A DNA stretch of 64,000 nucleotides from Pseudomonas massiliensis. GTDB lineage: Bacteria > Pseudomonadota > Gammaproteobacteria > Pseudomonadales > Pseudomonadaceae. The notes beneath the pieces are model-generated. The model was not told where the DNA came from, did not search any database, and saw only the letters and a program-made list of their open reading frames with translations. Where the stretch lies: assembly GCF_000826105.1 (NCBI RefSeq), contig NZ_CCYK01000003.1:1-64000 (forward strand), read 5' to 3'. The first letter of the stretch is position 1. Every line of letters begins with the position of its first letter. The position numbers and the translations under genes are program-made. This document shows, in pieces, positions 55,851-63,999 of the stretch.

Positions 55851-56054
55851 CTATACCGGTTGCCTGAGCTCAAGCATTAATTCAGAAACAAGCATGAAGC
55901 TGGTCTCGGTCAGCACGACCACGGCTTGGTTAATAGCCCGGCATAGCCTAAGGTCGGCGTCGCTTGTTTCGCTGGCCAGTACGACGGCCGTCTCCAGCAA
56001 CTGGCTGGCGCGTTGAAGCTTTTGGTAAATGGGGGTAGTGGAATGGTCAGTCAT
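55851..56054 (-). CDS. Small hypothetical protein, DUF3077-like
   Basis: 67 aa from MTDHSTTPIYQ. Mostly helical (ASQLLETAVVLASETSDADL, AINQAVVVLTETSFMLVSEL). The pattern of a small helix pair is reminiscent of DUF3077/DUF6124 proteins common in Pseudomonas; similarity is weak. It lies upstream of the NERD gene on the same strand with about 118 bases between. Function unknown. Confidence 0.5.
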   Translation of the reverse strand: MTDHSTTPIYQKLQRASQLLETAVVLASETSDADLRLCRAINQAVVVLTETSFMLVSELMLELRQPV

Positions 56055-56361
56055 GGTCGGCATTTCCGTATGTGAGCGAACACTGCCGCACCCGCCGTCA
56101 AACGAGTGGTGGCAGCTGTGCATGGGTTGACGGACCGGTCACATACGCACCCGGCGCACCCGAAGGCGCCCCACGCACAGCCGCCATTGAGTGTGGAGCG
56201 GGTATAGGAAAGCCCCGAGCCAAGCCATGAGACTGCACGTTCGTATGTAGGGCAGGCCGTCAAACCTGGTCGCGCGTGAGGCGTGACGGGGGGAGGATAG
56301 GGACGGTGAATTGCGAGGTCAACCGTCGGTGTTGGGCAATGGCATGCTCGCGTCCCCTGGA
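56055..56361. other. Gap without a recognisable gene
   Basis: 307 bases between the small helical gene and the IS256 remnant. A minus-strand frame runs through it as a continuation of the transposase start, but after LLIQG it no longer looks like transposase and is rich in Pro, Cys and Thr. I see no gene here. Confidence 0.5.
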
Positions 56362-56556
56362 TGAGCAGATCAGCGTTTGCCCCTTTCTCAACCAGCTCGG
56401 TCAATGCGATAGTGGGCTTGGTCATCGTGGTTTTCTTGGTGTTCGTTTGGTCTTCGCAAACTCAACGTTAGCCAAGAGCCACGATGACCCTCCTTGTTTG
56501 CCCATTGGGCGCTTTCGGCTGGTTCAGTTACACCAATTTCAGGGACACGATCAGTC
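56362..56556 (-). mobile_element. 5' remnant of an IS256-family element
   Basis: On the minus strand the element end GTGTCCCTGAAATTGGTGTA (56551 to 56532), typical of IS256-family termini, is followed by a transposase start at 56425: MTKPTIALTELVEKGANADL. The match ends about 21 codons in. The rest of the transposase and the other end are missing. Confidence 0.7.
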
Positions 56557-56603
56557 CCCAGGGTATGGGTAGACTTCGCGGTCTTGTGGCCGGGGGGCAT
56601 CAT
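56557..56603 (-). pseudogene. Gene start cut by the IS256 element
   Basis: A minus-strand AGGAG, 8-9 bases before ATGATG (56603), begins a frame MMPPGHKTAKSTHTLGTD that runs directly into the IS256 terminus. Only about 15-18 codons remain of the interrupted gene. Product not recognised. Confidence 0.45.
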
Positions 56604-56652
56604 GATGAAGGCTCCTGAAAAACGGGAGCGTCAGGGGCGATGACTGGCTTTT

Positions 56653-56758
56653 GAAGGTGGGCTTAGTGCAGCGGTACGGCGCGGCCGAGTGTGTCGGCGT
56701 CGGCAAGACCGAATACCTGCGCGGCGCGCTTGATGATGTACTCTTTCAGCTAGACCTG
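56653..56758. repeat. 107-bp duplicated segment, copy 2
   Basis: Better-preserved copy of 54289-54396. On the minus strand it reads LKEYIIKRAAQVFGLADADT, then LGRAVPLH and a stop; it looks like the C-terminal end of an unrecognised protein, and the frame can be traced further upstream (AVTEFGLYEVRNQQ) to about 56815 with one stop between. The two copies bracket the DeoR remnant, NERD gene and IS256 remnant. Confidence 0.85.
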
Positions 56759-56935
56759 CTGGTTTCTGACTTCGTACAGGCCGAACTCCGTCACTGCGCT
56801 GTCTGCGCCCAACAATGTCTCGTCGCCGCTCGCCGGCGTAGGCTATTAGATCTGGCCCTATGGCAACACGCCAGCAATCCGATCTACACTGAGATTTGCC
56901 TATGTCTATCTGATGCTGAAAACCGGAGTGCGCCT

Positions 56936-59236
56936 GTGAGTGATATGCAAGGAAGCCTGTTCAAGTTCTGGTTAAGCGACACCGGTAAAGCCTTGACTAC
57001 GGCTGATAACTATCGGTCGGGCCTGAATACAATCACCAAGCACTTGGGGCGTGACGTGCTGCGAATAACGGACGTCGACGAGCTCGAGGCTCTATACCGT
57101 CAGTATGGCCCCGGTGGGGAGTTTGCACATATAGGTGCAAGCAATAGCGGTAACGTGCACAACGGGCTCAAGCAATGGCTGGAGTATCAGAGGCGGCAGT
57201 TCATGCTAGGTGCGATCCCTGGCTATGCCGATCAGCGCGTATTTGAGCTACTCAGCAAAGGTACGCCTGAGGAGCAAATGTGGGTTTGGACGTTATTAAG
57301 GTGCATCCGCCAACGATACCCGCAGGCGGATCACTGGACCGTAAACGTTACCCCGCCTGATATCCGAATCGGCGTGCGCGAGCAGAGCAGCCTTAGGGGC
57401 AGGCCTGCGTTTACCCTTTATTGGTACGGCGGTGAACTACGTTTTTCGCTGCGTGAGATAGCCGATCATCATGCCTTGATGAACGCGCGGGGGGAGAAGT
57501 GGGAGATCAGCGCTCGCCATCGCCCTGCTCAAGCAGACATAGAGGCCTGGCTGACCACGGTGGACCATGTGCTTACAGGTAAGCAATTGCCATTAAAGGG
57601 TTCTGGTAGGGTACCTAGCGATTATGGACAGGCTGAACTGGGAGGACCCGAAGCAGTGATCAACTTACCAACGACCAAACCACCCCTTAACCAGATCCTC
57701 TTCGGCCCGCCTGGGACAGGCAAGACCTACGCCACCATCAATCAGGCCTTGGCGGTACTTGCCCCTGAATTTCTGGCGCAAAACGCCGACAACTCGCCCG
57801 AAGCGCGCCAAGCTCTCAAAGCAGAATTTGAGCGTTTCGCGACTGCTGGCCGCGTTCGTTTTGTTACTTTCCATCAAAGCTTCAGTTATGAGGATTTCGT
57901 AGAAGGCATCCGGGCGGATTCAGACAGTGAAACAGGCCAGTTGCGCTACTCCATCGAAGCAGGTGTGTTCAAGCGATTGTGCGACGATGCAAAAACGCAG
58001 CCTGCGACGGACCTGGGTATACGCCCAAACCCGGCTATTTGGAAAATCTCTATAGATGGTTCAGGCTCCTCACCTAGCAAAAGCTATTGTCTGAAACACA
58101 ATGAGGCCCGCATTGGTTGGGGCAAGACCGGGGATTTGCGCGAAAACTACGAGGCCAACGCCTATTACCAAGGGTTGGGCGGCGGCGATAAAGGCACACT
58201 CCATTACTTTGCTGAGCAAATGGCAGTGGGGGACATTCTCTTATGCATCCAATCGGCCGAGAAGATCGGCTCCATTGGAGTGGTCACTAGTGAGTACCGT
58301 TTCGAGCCCAGGACGCCGGAAGGGGTGATACCTGACTATCAGCACGTACGCTCGGTGCGTTGGCTTTATCGCGATATCAACCTGTCTGTCCTGCCGATCA
58401 ACGATGGCCGCCAGTTCACGCTGAAAACCGTCTACGCCATGAGCCGGTTCACTTGGGCGGACCTACTCACATACCTACAGCACGAGGGCGTAAAGCCCGC
58501 CGAACCTTCAGCATTAACGACGCCTACGGATGATCCCTACGTGCTCATCATCGATGAGATTAACCGAGGCAACGTGTCGCGTATCTTCGGCGAGTTAATT
58601 ACGCTAATCGAACCTTCCAAGCGCGAAGGCGCGGATGAAGCGCTCAGCCTGCAATTGCCCTACTCGAAAAAGCCGTTCACTGTGCCAAAGAATGTGTACC
58701 TGATCGGTACCATGAATACCGCAGATAGGTCCTTAGCTGGACTGGATATCGCGCTGCGCCGCCGTTTTGTGTTCAGGGAAATGTTGCCAGAGCCGCATCT
58801 GTTGGATGGCACAGCAGTAGAGGGTGTGAACATCGGCCAGCTATTGAGAGTAATGAATCAGCGTATCGAGGTGCTACTAGACCGTGAACATTGCCTGGGG
58901 CATGCGTACTTCATGCCATTGGCGAATGGTGGCACCTTGGCAGAATTGGAGCTGATTTTCCGCAACCAAGTACTGCCTTTGTTGCAAGAGTATTTTTTCG
59001 AAGATTGGCAGCGCATCCAGTGGGTGTTGAATGATCACCGCAAGCCGCCTGTCGATCGCTTTGTGGTAAGTGAAGACCAAGACCATCTGGCGCTGTTAGG
59101 CAATAAAGTACCCACTCAGGGCCAAGTGTGGCGTATTAATCCGCAAGCGTTCGGCCGGTCAAGCGCTTATGCCGGGGTCATCACCTGCGACGGCATCGAT
59201 TCGACTGAGGCTGACATCAGGGAGCAGGAAGCTTGA
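56936..59236 (+). CDS. mcrB: McrB-type GTPase with inserted EVE-like domain
   Basis: 766 aa. Motor subunit of a type IV, modification-dependent restriction system. N-terminal region (1-210) resembles a SAM-like or DNA-binding part (FKFWLSDTGKALTTADNYRS). The AAA+ GTPase begins with Walker A LFGPPGTGKTYATI (near 257) and FHQSFSYEDFVEGIR. Residues about 364-514 are an insertion that looks like an EVE/PUA-type domain (IWKISIDGSG, IGWGKTGDLREN, MAVGDILLCIQSAEKIGSIG). The motor resumes with YVLIIDEINRGNVSRIFGEL (near 535) and the McrB signature MNTADRSLAGLD (near 593). Start is GTG 56936 with GGAG 8 bases upstream; the frame is open further upstream but crosses the duplicated segment. TTGA overlap with mcrC. 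Confidence 0.9.
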   Translation: MSDMQGSLFKFWLSDTGKALTTADNYRSGLNTITKHLGRDVLRITDVDELEALYRQYGPGGEFAHIGASNSGNVHNGLKQWLEYQRRQFMLGAIPGYADQRVFELLSKGTPEEQMWVWTLLRCIRQRYPQADHWTVNVTPPDIRIGVREQSSLRGRPAFTLYWYGGELRFSLREIADHHALMNARGEKWEISARHRPAQADIEAWLTTVDHVLTGKQLPLKGSGRVPSDYGQAELGGPEAVINLPTTKPPLNQILFGPPGTGKTYATINQALAVLAPEFLAQNADNSPEARQALKAEFERFATAGRVRFVTFHQSFSYEDFVEGIRADSDSETGQLRYSIEAGVFKRLCDDAKTQPATDLGIRPNPAIWKISIDGSGSSPSKSYCLKHNEARIGWGKTGDLRENYEANAYYQGLGGGDKGTLHYFAEQMAVGDILLCIQSAEKIGSIGVVTSEYRFEPRTPEGVIPDYQHVRSVRWLYRDINLSVLPINDGRQFTLKTVYAMSRFTWADLLTYLQHEGVKPAEPSALTTPTDDPYVLIIDEINRGNVSRIFGELITLIEPSKREGADEALSLQLPYSKKPFTVPKNVYLIGTMNTADRSLAGLDIALRRRFVFREMLPEPHLLDGTAVEGVNIGQLLRVMNQRIEVLLDREHCLGHAYFMPLANGGTLAELELIFRNQVLPLLQEYFFEDWQRIQWVLNDHRKPPVDRFVVSEDQDHLALLGNKVPTQGQVWRINPQAFGRSSAYAGVITCDGIDSTEADIREQEA

Positions 59237-60510
59237 GCATCAGCGTTCTTGTTCGAGAGTACGCCAGGCTTACCACGGCGGCGGTACCATCGGGCAACCT
59301 GGATTGCGCGCAGATTTCGGAAAGCGCCTTCGATTGGCTATGTGACCTGAGTGCAAGCTTCAACCGCAGTGGCGCCACGCTGCTGCAGGTGGAGGGCAGA
59401 CAATCGCTGAAGTGGGACAGCTATGTAGGGGTAATCGAAACGCCGTGCGGTACACGACTGGAGATACTGCCCAAGCATATCGAGCAGGATGCCTGCGTGC
59501 GCAGAAGCCGAGCGCTGCTTCGGAAGTTGATTCAAGCGGCGCTCTCCTTGAAACCACGGCAGGTGTCGGTGACGGGGCTTGAGTTGTTTGATGCCCCGCT
59601 GACTGAATGGGTGATGGGGCAGTTCCTGACTGAGCTAGACGTGTTGATAAAGCGCGGTATTCGCTTTGACTATAAACGCGTCGAGGAAGAGCAACGTTTT
59701 CTGCGTGGACAGCTCAATGTGATCGGGCAGCTTCGCCAGCCGCTGAGTAGGCAGCATCACTTCCAACTTCGCCACGATGTGTATTTGCCCAACCGTGCTG
59801 AGAACCGCTTGTTGAAACTCGCGCTGGAGCGCGTTGCTAAGGTTACGCGGGAGCCTGCTCATTGGCGGCTCGCCAATGAGCTTCGCACATTGTTGGCCGA
59901 AATCCCCGCAAGCCGTCAAGTCCAAGAGGATTTGCGTCTTTGGAGCTTTGATCGCCTGATGGCTCACTATCGAGCGATCAAACCCTGGTGTGAGCTGATT
60001 TTGAATCACCAGATGCCGGTAGCCGTGCAGGGCGAGTGGAAAGGCATGAGCCTGCTGTTCCCCATGGAGCGGCTGTTCGAGAACTACGTAGAACAGTGGT
60101 TAGACAGCCAGTTGAAGCCCGACGCCAAACTGACAAAGCAGGCCGCCGGGGCGGTGCTGTGTCGTCATAACGAAAAAGGTATGTTCCGGCTGCGGCCGGA
60201 CATATTGATCGATACACCTGATCAACGCTGGGTGATGGACACCAAATGGAAACGCATCGACCAGCGCAATGCAAAGCAGAATTACAATCTCAGCCAGAGC
60301 GATTTCTACCAGCTGTTTGCCTACGGTCATAAATACCAGAAAGGAGGGCAAGTGCCGAAGTTGGTACTGATCTACCCCTATTGGGCCGGCTTCCAACATG
60401 CATTGCCGGTGTTCGATTACGGAGGAGGGATGCAGCTATGCGCATTGCCATTCGATTTGGACAAGGATTGCCTGCTGGATGCAGACACGGTGCAGGTGCC
60501 TTTCCTCTAG
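59233..60510 (+). CDS. mcrC: McrC-type nuclease subunit
   Basis: 425 aa. N-terminal McrC domain (about 1-250; GATLLQVEGRQSLKWDSYVG, PCGTRLEILPKHI) that binds the McrB ring, and a C-terminal PD-(D/E)xK nuclease: FRLRPDILIDT (near 320) and WVMDTKWKRID (near 336), followed by QSDFYQLFAYGHKYQKG. The catalytic D, D and K are in place. Start is TTG 59233, overlapping the mcrB stop by four bases (TTGA). It cuts DNA once McrB has recognised a modified base. Confidence 0.92.
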   Translation: MSISVLVREYARLTTAAVPSGNLDCAQISESAFDWLCDLSASFNRSGATLLQVEGRQSLKWDSYVGVIETPCGTRLEILPKHIEQDACVRRSRALLRKLIQAALSLKPRQVSVTGLELFDAPLTEWVMGQFLTELDVLIKRGIRFDYKRVEEEQRFLRGQLNVIGQLRQPLSRQHHFQLRHDVYLPNRAENRLLKLALERVAKVTREPAHWRLANELRTLLAEIPASRQVQEDLRLWSFDRLMAHYRAIKPWCELILNHQMPVAVQGEWKGMSLLFPMERLFENYVEQWLDSQLKPDAKLTKQAAGAVLCRHNEKGMFRLRPDILIDTPDQRWVMDTKWKRIDQRNAKQNYNLSQSDFYQLFAYGHKYQKGGQVPKLVLIYPYWAGFQHALPVFDYGGGMQLCALPFDLDKDCLLDADTVQVPFL

Positions 60511-60682
60511 CTGCTTTATGGGCGCCTTATGGACGCGACGAGATTGGATATTATTGAAAGTTGCAGGGCTTGGATGCTAGAGGCTGAGAGGTCGAATGGG
60601 GAGATGCTGGAGCTCAATGTTGTCTTCACGCGTCTGCGTACCGACGCTATTCTCTTCCAAATATTATACTGGTAAAAATTGA

Positions 60683-61504
60683 ATGACATGGACCATTTCT
60701 TCGGTGACTGCCTACGGCGGTGTCGTGTTGAGCTCAACTGGGCTGATACTGTTGCGCGAGCCCATGAATCACTACGACGGCTACGTGTGGACATTCGCCA
60801 AAACTCGAGTGAGTGAGGGTGAAACACCGGAGCAAACCGCATATCGCGCAGTTCGTAGTGGGTTCGCCACTAATGCCAAAGCTGTTGGAGTGCTGCCAGG
60901 AGAGTACATGGGAGGAACGTCGCTAAGCGCGTTTTTTCTAATGTTGCCCCAACTTAACCACGGTACGCTGAATGAGCATACCCAGGCAACGTGCTGGGCG
61001 AACTTCGATCAAGCTCGCGTGTTGATTGGTAAGACTACCAATACCGTTGGCCGTAAGCGTGATCTCGCGGTATTGGAAGCAACCCGGCAATGGTTGGAGC
61101 GAAACGAAAAAGGTGTTATAGCCTTTGAGCAGCATGGTTCTCTCGGGTGGGCGGTTAAGGGAGATTGGTTAACCGAGGAAATGCCCGAGCAGCGGACAAC
61201 ACTATCATTGGATTTTAACCTGGACGCTGAGGACGTGGAGGCTATTCGCAAAGGATATATTCCGTCAGAGATGGAAGAAAAATGGTTTAGTTACTTTGTT
61301 GACAACGTGCTTTATCAGCATCGCAGCTGGACAGGGTTCATGATAGATCAGATCACTTTCGAAACCACCCTGACTGGGCTTCGGGCGGTAAGTGCTGTGG
61401 TAAATCGTGACCCTAGGCAATATCAACAAACGGACGATGCGGTGGATATTCGGCGTATAGAATCAATGGTTCGTGAGTTGGCTGCTCACAACAGGGGTAG
61501 ATAA
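60683..61504 (+). CDS. Degenerate NUDIX-like protein with a C-terminal WF..HRSWTG domain
   Basis: 273 aa. The first about 140 residues follow the NUDIX fold (AYGGVVLSSTGLILLREPMN, VWTFAKTRVSEGETPEQTAY). The NUDIX box is broken: where REx2EE is expected it reads RAVRSGF, so hydrolysis is doubtful. The last about 90 residues contain IPSEMEEKWFSYFVDNVLYQ, then HRSWTGFMIDQITFE and VVNRDPRQYQQTDD, a domain I have seen fused to nucleotide-related proteins but cannot name. It follows mcrC by 172 bases on the same strand. A role as a nucleotide sensor or accessory of the McrBC system is inferred from position only. Confidence 0.65.
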   Translation: MTWTISSVTAYGGVVLSSTGLILLREPMNHYDGYVWTFAKTRVSEGETPEQTAYRAVRSGFATNAKAVGVLPGEYMGGTSLSAFFLMLPQLNHGTLNEHTQATCWANFDQARVLIGKTTNTVGRKRDLAVLEATRQWLERNEKGVIAFEQHGSLGWAVKGDWLTEEMPEQRTTLSLDFNLDAEDVEAIRKGYIPSEMEEKWFSYFVDNVLYQHRSWTGFMIDQITFETTLTGLRAVSAVVNRDPRQYQQTDDAVDIRRIESMVRELAAHNRGR

Positions 61505-61662
61505 GGGAAGGCGGCTACGAACACCACCAAAATCATGACTATCTTTAGCGCACGACTTTTATATCAACTACATTATGGAGTTAGGGATTCTCCGATCAAG
61601 TTTCCAAGCACCCGCCAACCTGTGCTGAAATAGCCTTCGCCCACCCACTGCGACAGACCGCC

Positions 61663-62649
61663 ATGAGCCAGATGAGCTTTTCCGATTTCGAATACGCCGG
61701 CAAGCGCAAGCAGACCCGCCGCGAGCGCTTTCTGGCCGAGATGGATCAGGTGGTGCCCTGGGCAGGGCTGGTGGCGCTGATCGACCCGCACTACCCAAAG
61801 GCGGGTGGCGGGCGCAAGCCGTACCCGCTGGAGACCATGCTGCGCATTCACCTGTTGCAGAACTGGTTTTCGCTCAGCGACCCGGCGATGGAGGAAGCGC
61901 TGTACGAGATCACGCCGATGCGCCAGTTCGCACGCCTGACCTTGAGCGCGCCGATTCCCGAAGACACCACGATCATGAAGTTCCGGCACCTGCTAGAGAA
62001 GCATCAACTGGCGGCCGGGATTCTGCAGGTTATCAACGGCTATCTGCAGGACAAGGGCCTGTCGCTGCGCCAGGGTACCATCGTCGACGCCACCATCATC
62101 CACGCGCCGAGTTCGACAAAGAACAAAGACGGCAAGCGCGACCCCGACATGCACCAGACAAAGAAGGGCAATCAATATTTCTTTGGAATGAAGGCGCACA
62201 TCGGCGCGGACGTGGAATCGGGCCTGGTGCATCATGTTCACGGCACTGCCGCCAACGTCGCGGACGTCACCCAGGTAGCCGAACTGCTGCATGGCGACGA
62301 GAACGCAGTGTATGCCGATGCCGATGCCGGTTACACCGGGGTCGAGAAACGGGAAGAGCATGCCGGGCGTGAGGTGATCTGGCAGATTGCAGCGAGGCGC
62401 AGCACCTATACCGCCTTGCCCAAACGCAGCCTGATCTACAAGGGCAAGCGGCGCATCGAGCGTGCCAAAGCGCAGACCCGGGCAAAGGTCGAACACCCGT
62501 TTCGAGTCATCAAGCGCCAGTTCGGCTACGTGAAAACGCGGTTCCGTGGCTTGGTGAAGAACACGGCGCAACTGACGACCCTGTTCGCCCTGTCGAACCT
62601 GTGGATGGCTCGAAAACATGTAATGGGTACGGGCGAGTTGCGCGTGTAG
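61663..62649 (+). CDS. IS5-family transposase
   Basis: 328 aa DDE transposase. MSQMSFSDFEYAGKRKQTRR start, DUF772 domain (MLRIHLLQNWFSLSDPAMEE), then the catalytic core: first Asp in IVDATIIHAPSSTKN, second in YADAGY-type YADADAGYTGVEKRE, and Glu in KVEHPFRVIKRQFGY, followed by VKTRFRGLVKN. Full length with no visible damage, so the element is probably active or recent. Confidence 0.95.
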   Translation: MSQMSFSDFEYAGKRKQTRRERFLAEMDQVVPWAGLVALIDPHYPKAGGGRKPYPLETMLRIHLLQNWFSLSDPAMEEALYEITPMRQFARLTLSAPIPEDTTIMKFRHLLEKHQLAAGILQVINGYLQDKGLSLRQGTIVDATIIHAPSSTKNKDGKRDPDMHQTKKGNQYFFGMKAHIGADVESGLVHHVHGTAANVADVTQVAELLHGDENAVYADADAGYTGVEKREEHAGREVIWQIAARRSTYTALPKRSLIYKGKRRIERAKAQTRAKVEHPFRVIKRQFGYVKTRFRGLVKNTAQLTTLFALSNLWMARKHVMGTGELRV

Positions 62650-62709
62650 ATGGGCAAAACGGGCTGAAAAGCCCCGCTTGGCCCTGCGCATGGGCACTGA
62701 CGACTAAAA

Positions 62710-62740
62710 ACGGACGCGATCTCGGTATTTTTGCGTCCGT
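62710..62740 (+). terminator. Hairpin near the right end of the IS5 element
   Basis: ACGGACGC (62710-62717) pairs with GCGTCCGT (62733-62740) about 60 bases after the transposase stop. There is no U-run after the stem on the plus strand; on the minus strand the stem is followed by TTTTTAG, so it may block transcription entering from the right. Confidence 0.5.
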
Positions 62741-62956
62741 CAGACCTTTCTGGCGAAGTTGCTCGGAGCTTTCTTAGGTAAAAGCAGGTCCACCTCAAAG
62801 GTGTCGCCGTGTTCGCTAATGGACGTTTGCGCGCGTCAGCTCAGAATCGCTAAACGTGACCAATGCTGGCATATGCAGCGCCTGATGCTTGGCTTAGCGC
62901 AGGACTATACTGAGTCGACTTCAAGCCGGGTTTGATGCCAGACGGCTGGTTCTGGC

Positions 62957-63886
62957 CTACCCCCGATTAGCAACCCCAAACGGTACATGCACCAGCGGCA
63001 AATCTCCCGCGGGTGAGCTCAAGTGACTGCGCTGGTCATCGAAGAACATGTGCGGTTTGAGAATGCTCAGTACCCGTGATTTTTCCATTCCGCCGAGGAA
63101 GAAGGATTCATCCGGCGACACGCCCCATTCCTTGAGGGTGGTCACCACGCGTTCATGGGAGGGTGCATTGCGGGCCGTCACGATGGCGATGCGCAGGATC
63201 CGTGAATAGTCCAGGTCCTGTGCAAGACGTCGTTGTTCCAGTGCCTGGATCAGCGATAGCTTGCGCACCAGGTCCGCGAGAGGGCCGGGGTTATGGGCGA
63301 TGCCTTGGCGTTCGGTCTCATGGGCCTGGAATTCGTCCAGGTTCAGGTTGCGCTTGTACACGCTTTCCGCTTCGTCGTCGGCAATTACGCCGTCGAAGTC
63401 GAAAGCTACCCTTAACTCAGGGTCGAGTTCGTCGTCGTACACCTTGGAAGGCAACACGCGGCCAGCGGGGTAGTTGGCATCGATGGCCCGTTGCACGTCT
63501 TCTTCGTTGGCGCTGAGAAACAGCGACGCATTGAAGGCAGGCAGATAGGCGTACGGCGAGCGGCCGGTCATGAAGGCGGCACGGCTGATTTCCAGTCCGT
63601 AATGTCGGATAGAGCGAAACACCCTTAGGCCGGTTTCAGGCGAATTTCGCGAGAGCAGCACCACTTCCACCGGCTGCTCGTTCGGAAATGCCTGGTTGAG
63701 GCTCAAGAAACGACGGATGAACGGAAACGCCACGCCCCGAGGGAAAGGCTCGTCCAGGTGTTGTTCCTGATGTTGGCGGTAGGCTTCCACCCCTTCGTTC
63801 AAGTACACCTCATGAGACTCCGTGAGATCGAAGAGGGCGCTGGAAGCGACGCCGACCACCAGTTTTTGTTCGATGGGGTAGGGCAT
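62957..63886 (-). CDS. Cytosolic 5'-nucleotidase (NT5C1-like)
   Basis: 309 aa, 5'-nucleotidase family PF06189, HAD-related. N-terminal KLVVGVASSALFDLTESHEV, FIRRFLSLN, VEVVLLSRNSPETGLRVF, SRAAFMTGRSPYAYLPAF; the catalytic motif VAFDFDGVIADDEAESVYK; LRIAIVTARNAPSHERVVTT; and FFLGGMEKSRVLSILKPHMF with FFDD. It should dephosphorylate nucleoside monophosphates in the cytosol. AAAGG lies 8 bases before the ATG. It is transcribed toward the IS5 element. Confidence 0.92.
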   Translation of the reverse strand: MPYPIEQKLVVGVASSALFDLTESHEVYLNEGVEAYRQHQEQHLDEPFPRGVAFPFIRRFLSLNQAFPNEQPVEVVLLSRNSPETGLRVFRSIRHYGLEISRAAFMTGRSPYAYLPAFNASLFLSANEEDVQRAIDANYPAGRVLPSKVYDDELDPELRVAFDFDGVIADDEAESVYKRNLNLDEFQAHETERQGIAHNPGPLADLVRKLSLIQALEQRRLAQDLDYSRILRIAIVTARNAPSHERVVTTLKEWGVSPDESFFLGGMEKSRVLSILKPHMFFDDQRSHLSSPAGDLPLVHVPFGVANRG

Positions 63887-63939
63887 GGTTGGCCTTTGAA
63901 AAAATGGTCTACAGCTGCTTAAGTTCGACGGACGCTCGA

Positions 63940-63999
63940 TCAGTCATACAGCCAAGCCTTCAGTTCCTTCAAGTTTTTCACCCAGATCTGCTGCGCTTC
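63940..63999 (-). CDS. C-terminal end of a minus-strand gene cut by the window edge
   Basis: The last 60 bases read, on the minus strand, EAQQIWVKNLKELKAWLYD and a stop at 63940-63942. The amphipathic, tryptophan-containing tail and normal codon use suggest a real gene whose body lies beyond 64000. It ends 53 bases before the 5'-nucleotidase start and may share its operon. Confidence 0.4.
   Translation of the reverse strand, partial: EAQQIWVKNLKELKAWLYD

Larger units (their letters stand above)
61585..62773 (+). mobile_element. Complete IS5-family insertion sequence (1189 bp)
   Basis: Imperfect terminal inverted repeats: left GGATTCTCCGATCAAGTTTC, right (reverse complement) GAAAGCTCCGAGCAACTTCG, about 16 of 24 positions equal. 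Both ends are flanked by TTAG (61581-61584 and 62774-62777), fitting the 4-bp YTAR target duplication of the IS5 group. One transposase gene, intact, fills the element. Confidence 0.88.

Noticed and set aside
56651..56935. 95-codon upstream extension of mcrB
   Set aside because: It covers the duplicated segment and has no ribosome site; GTG 56936 has GGAG at good distance and fits the domain start.
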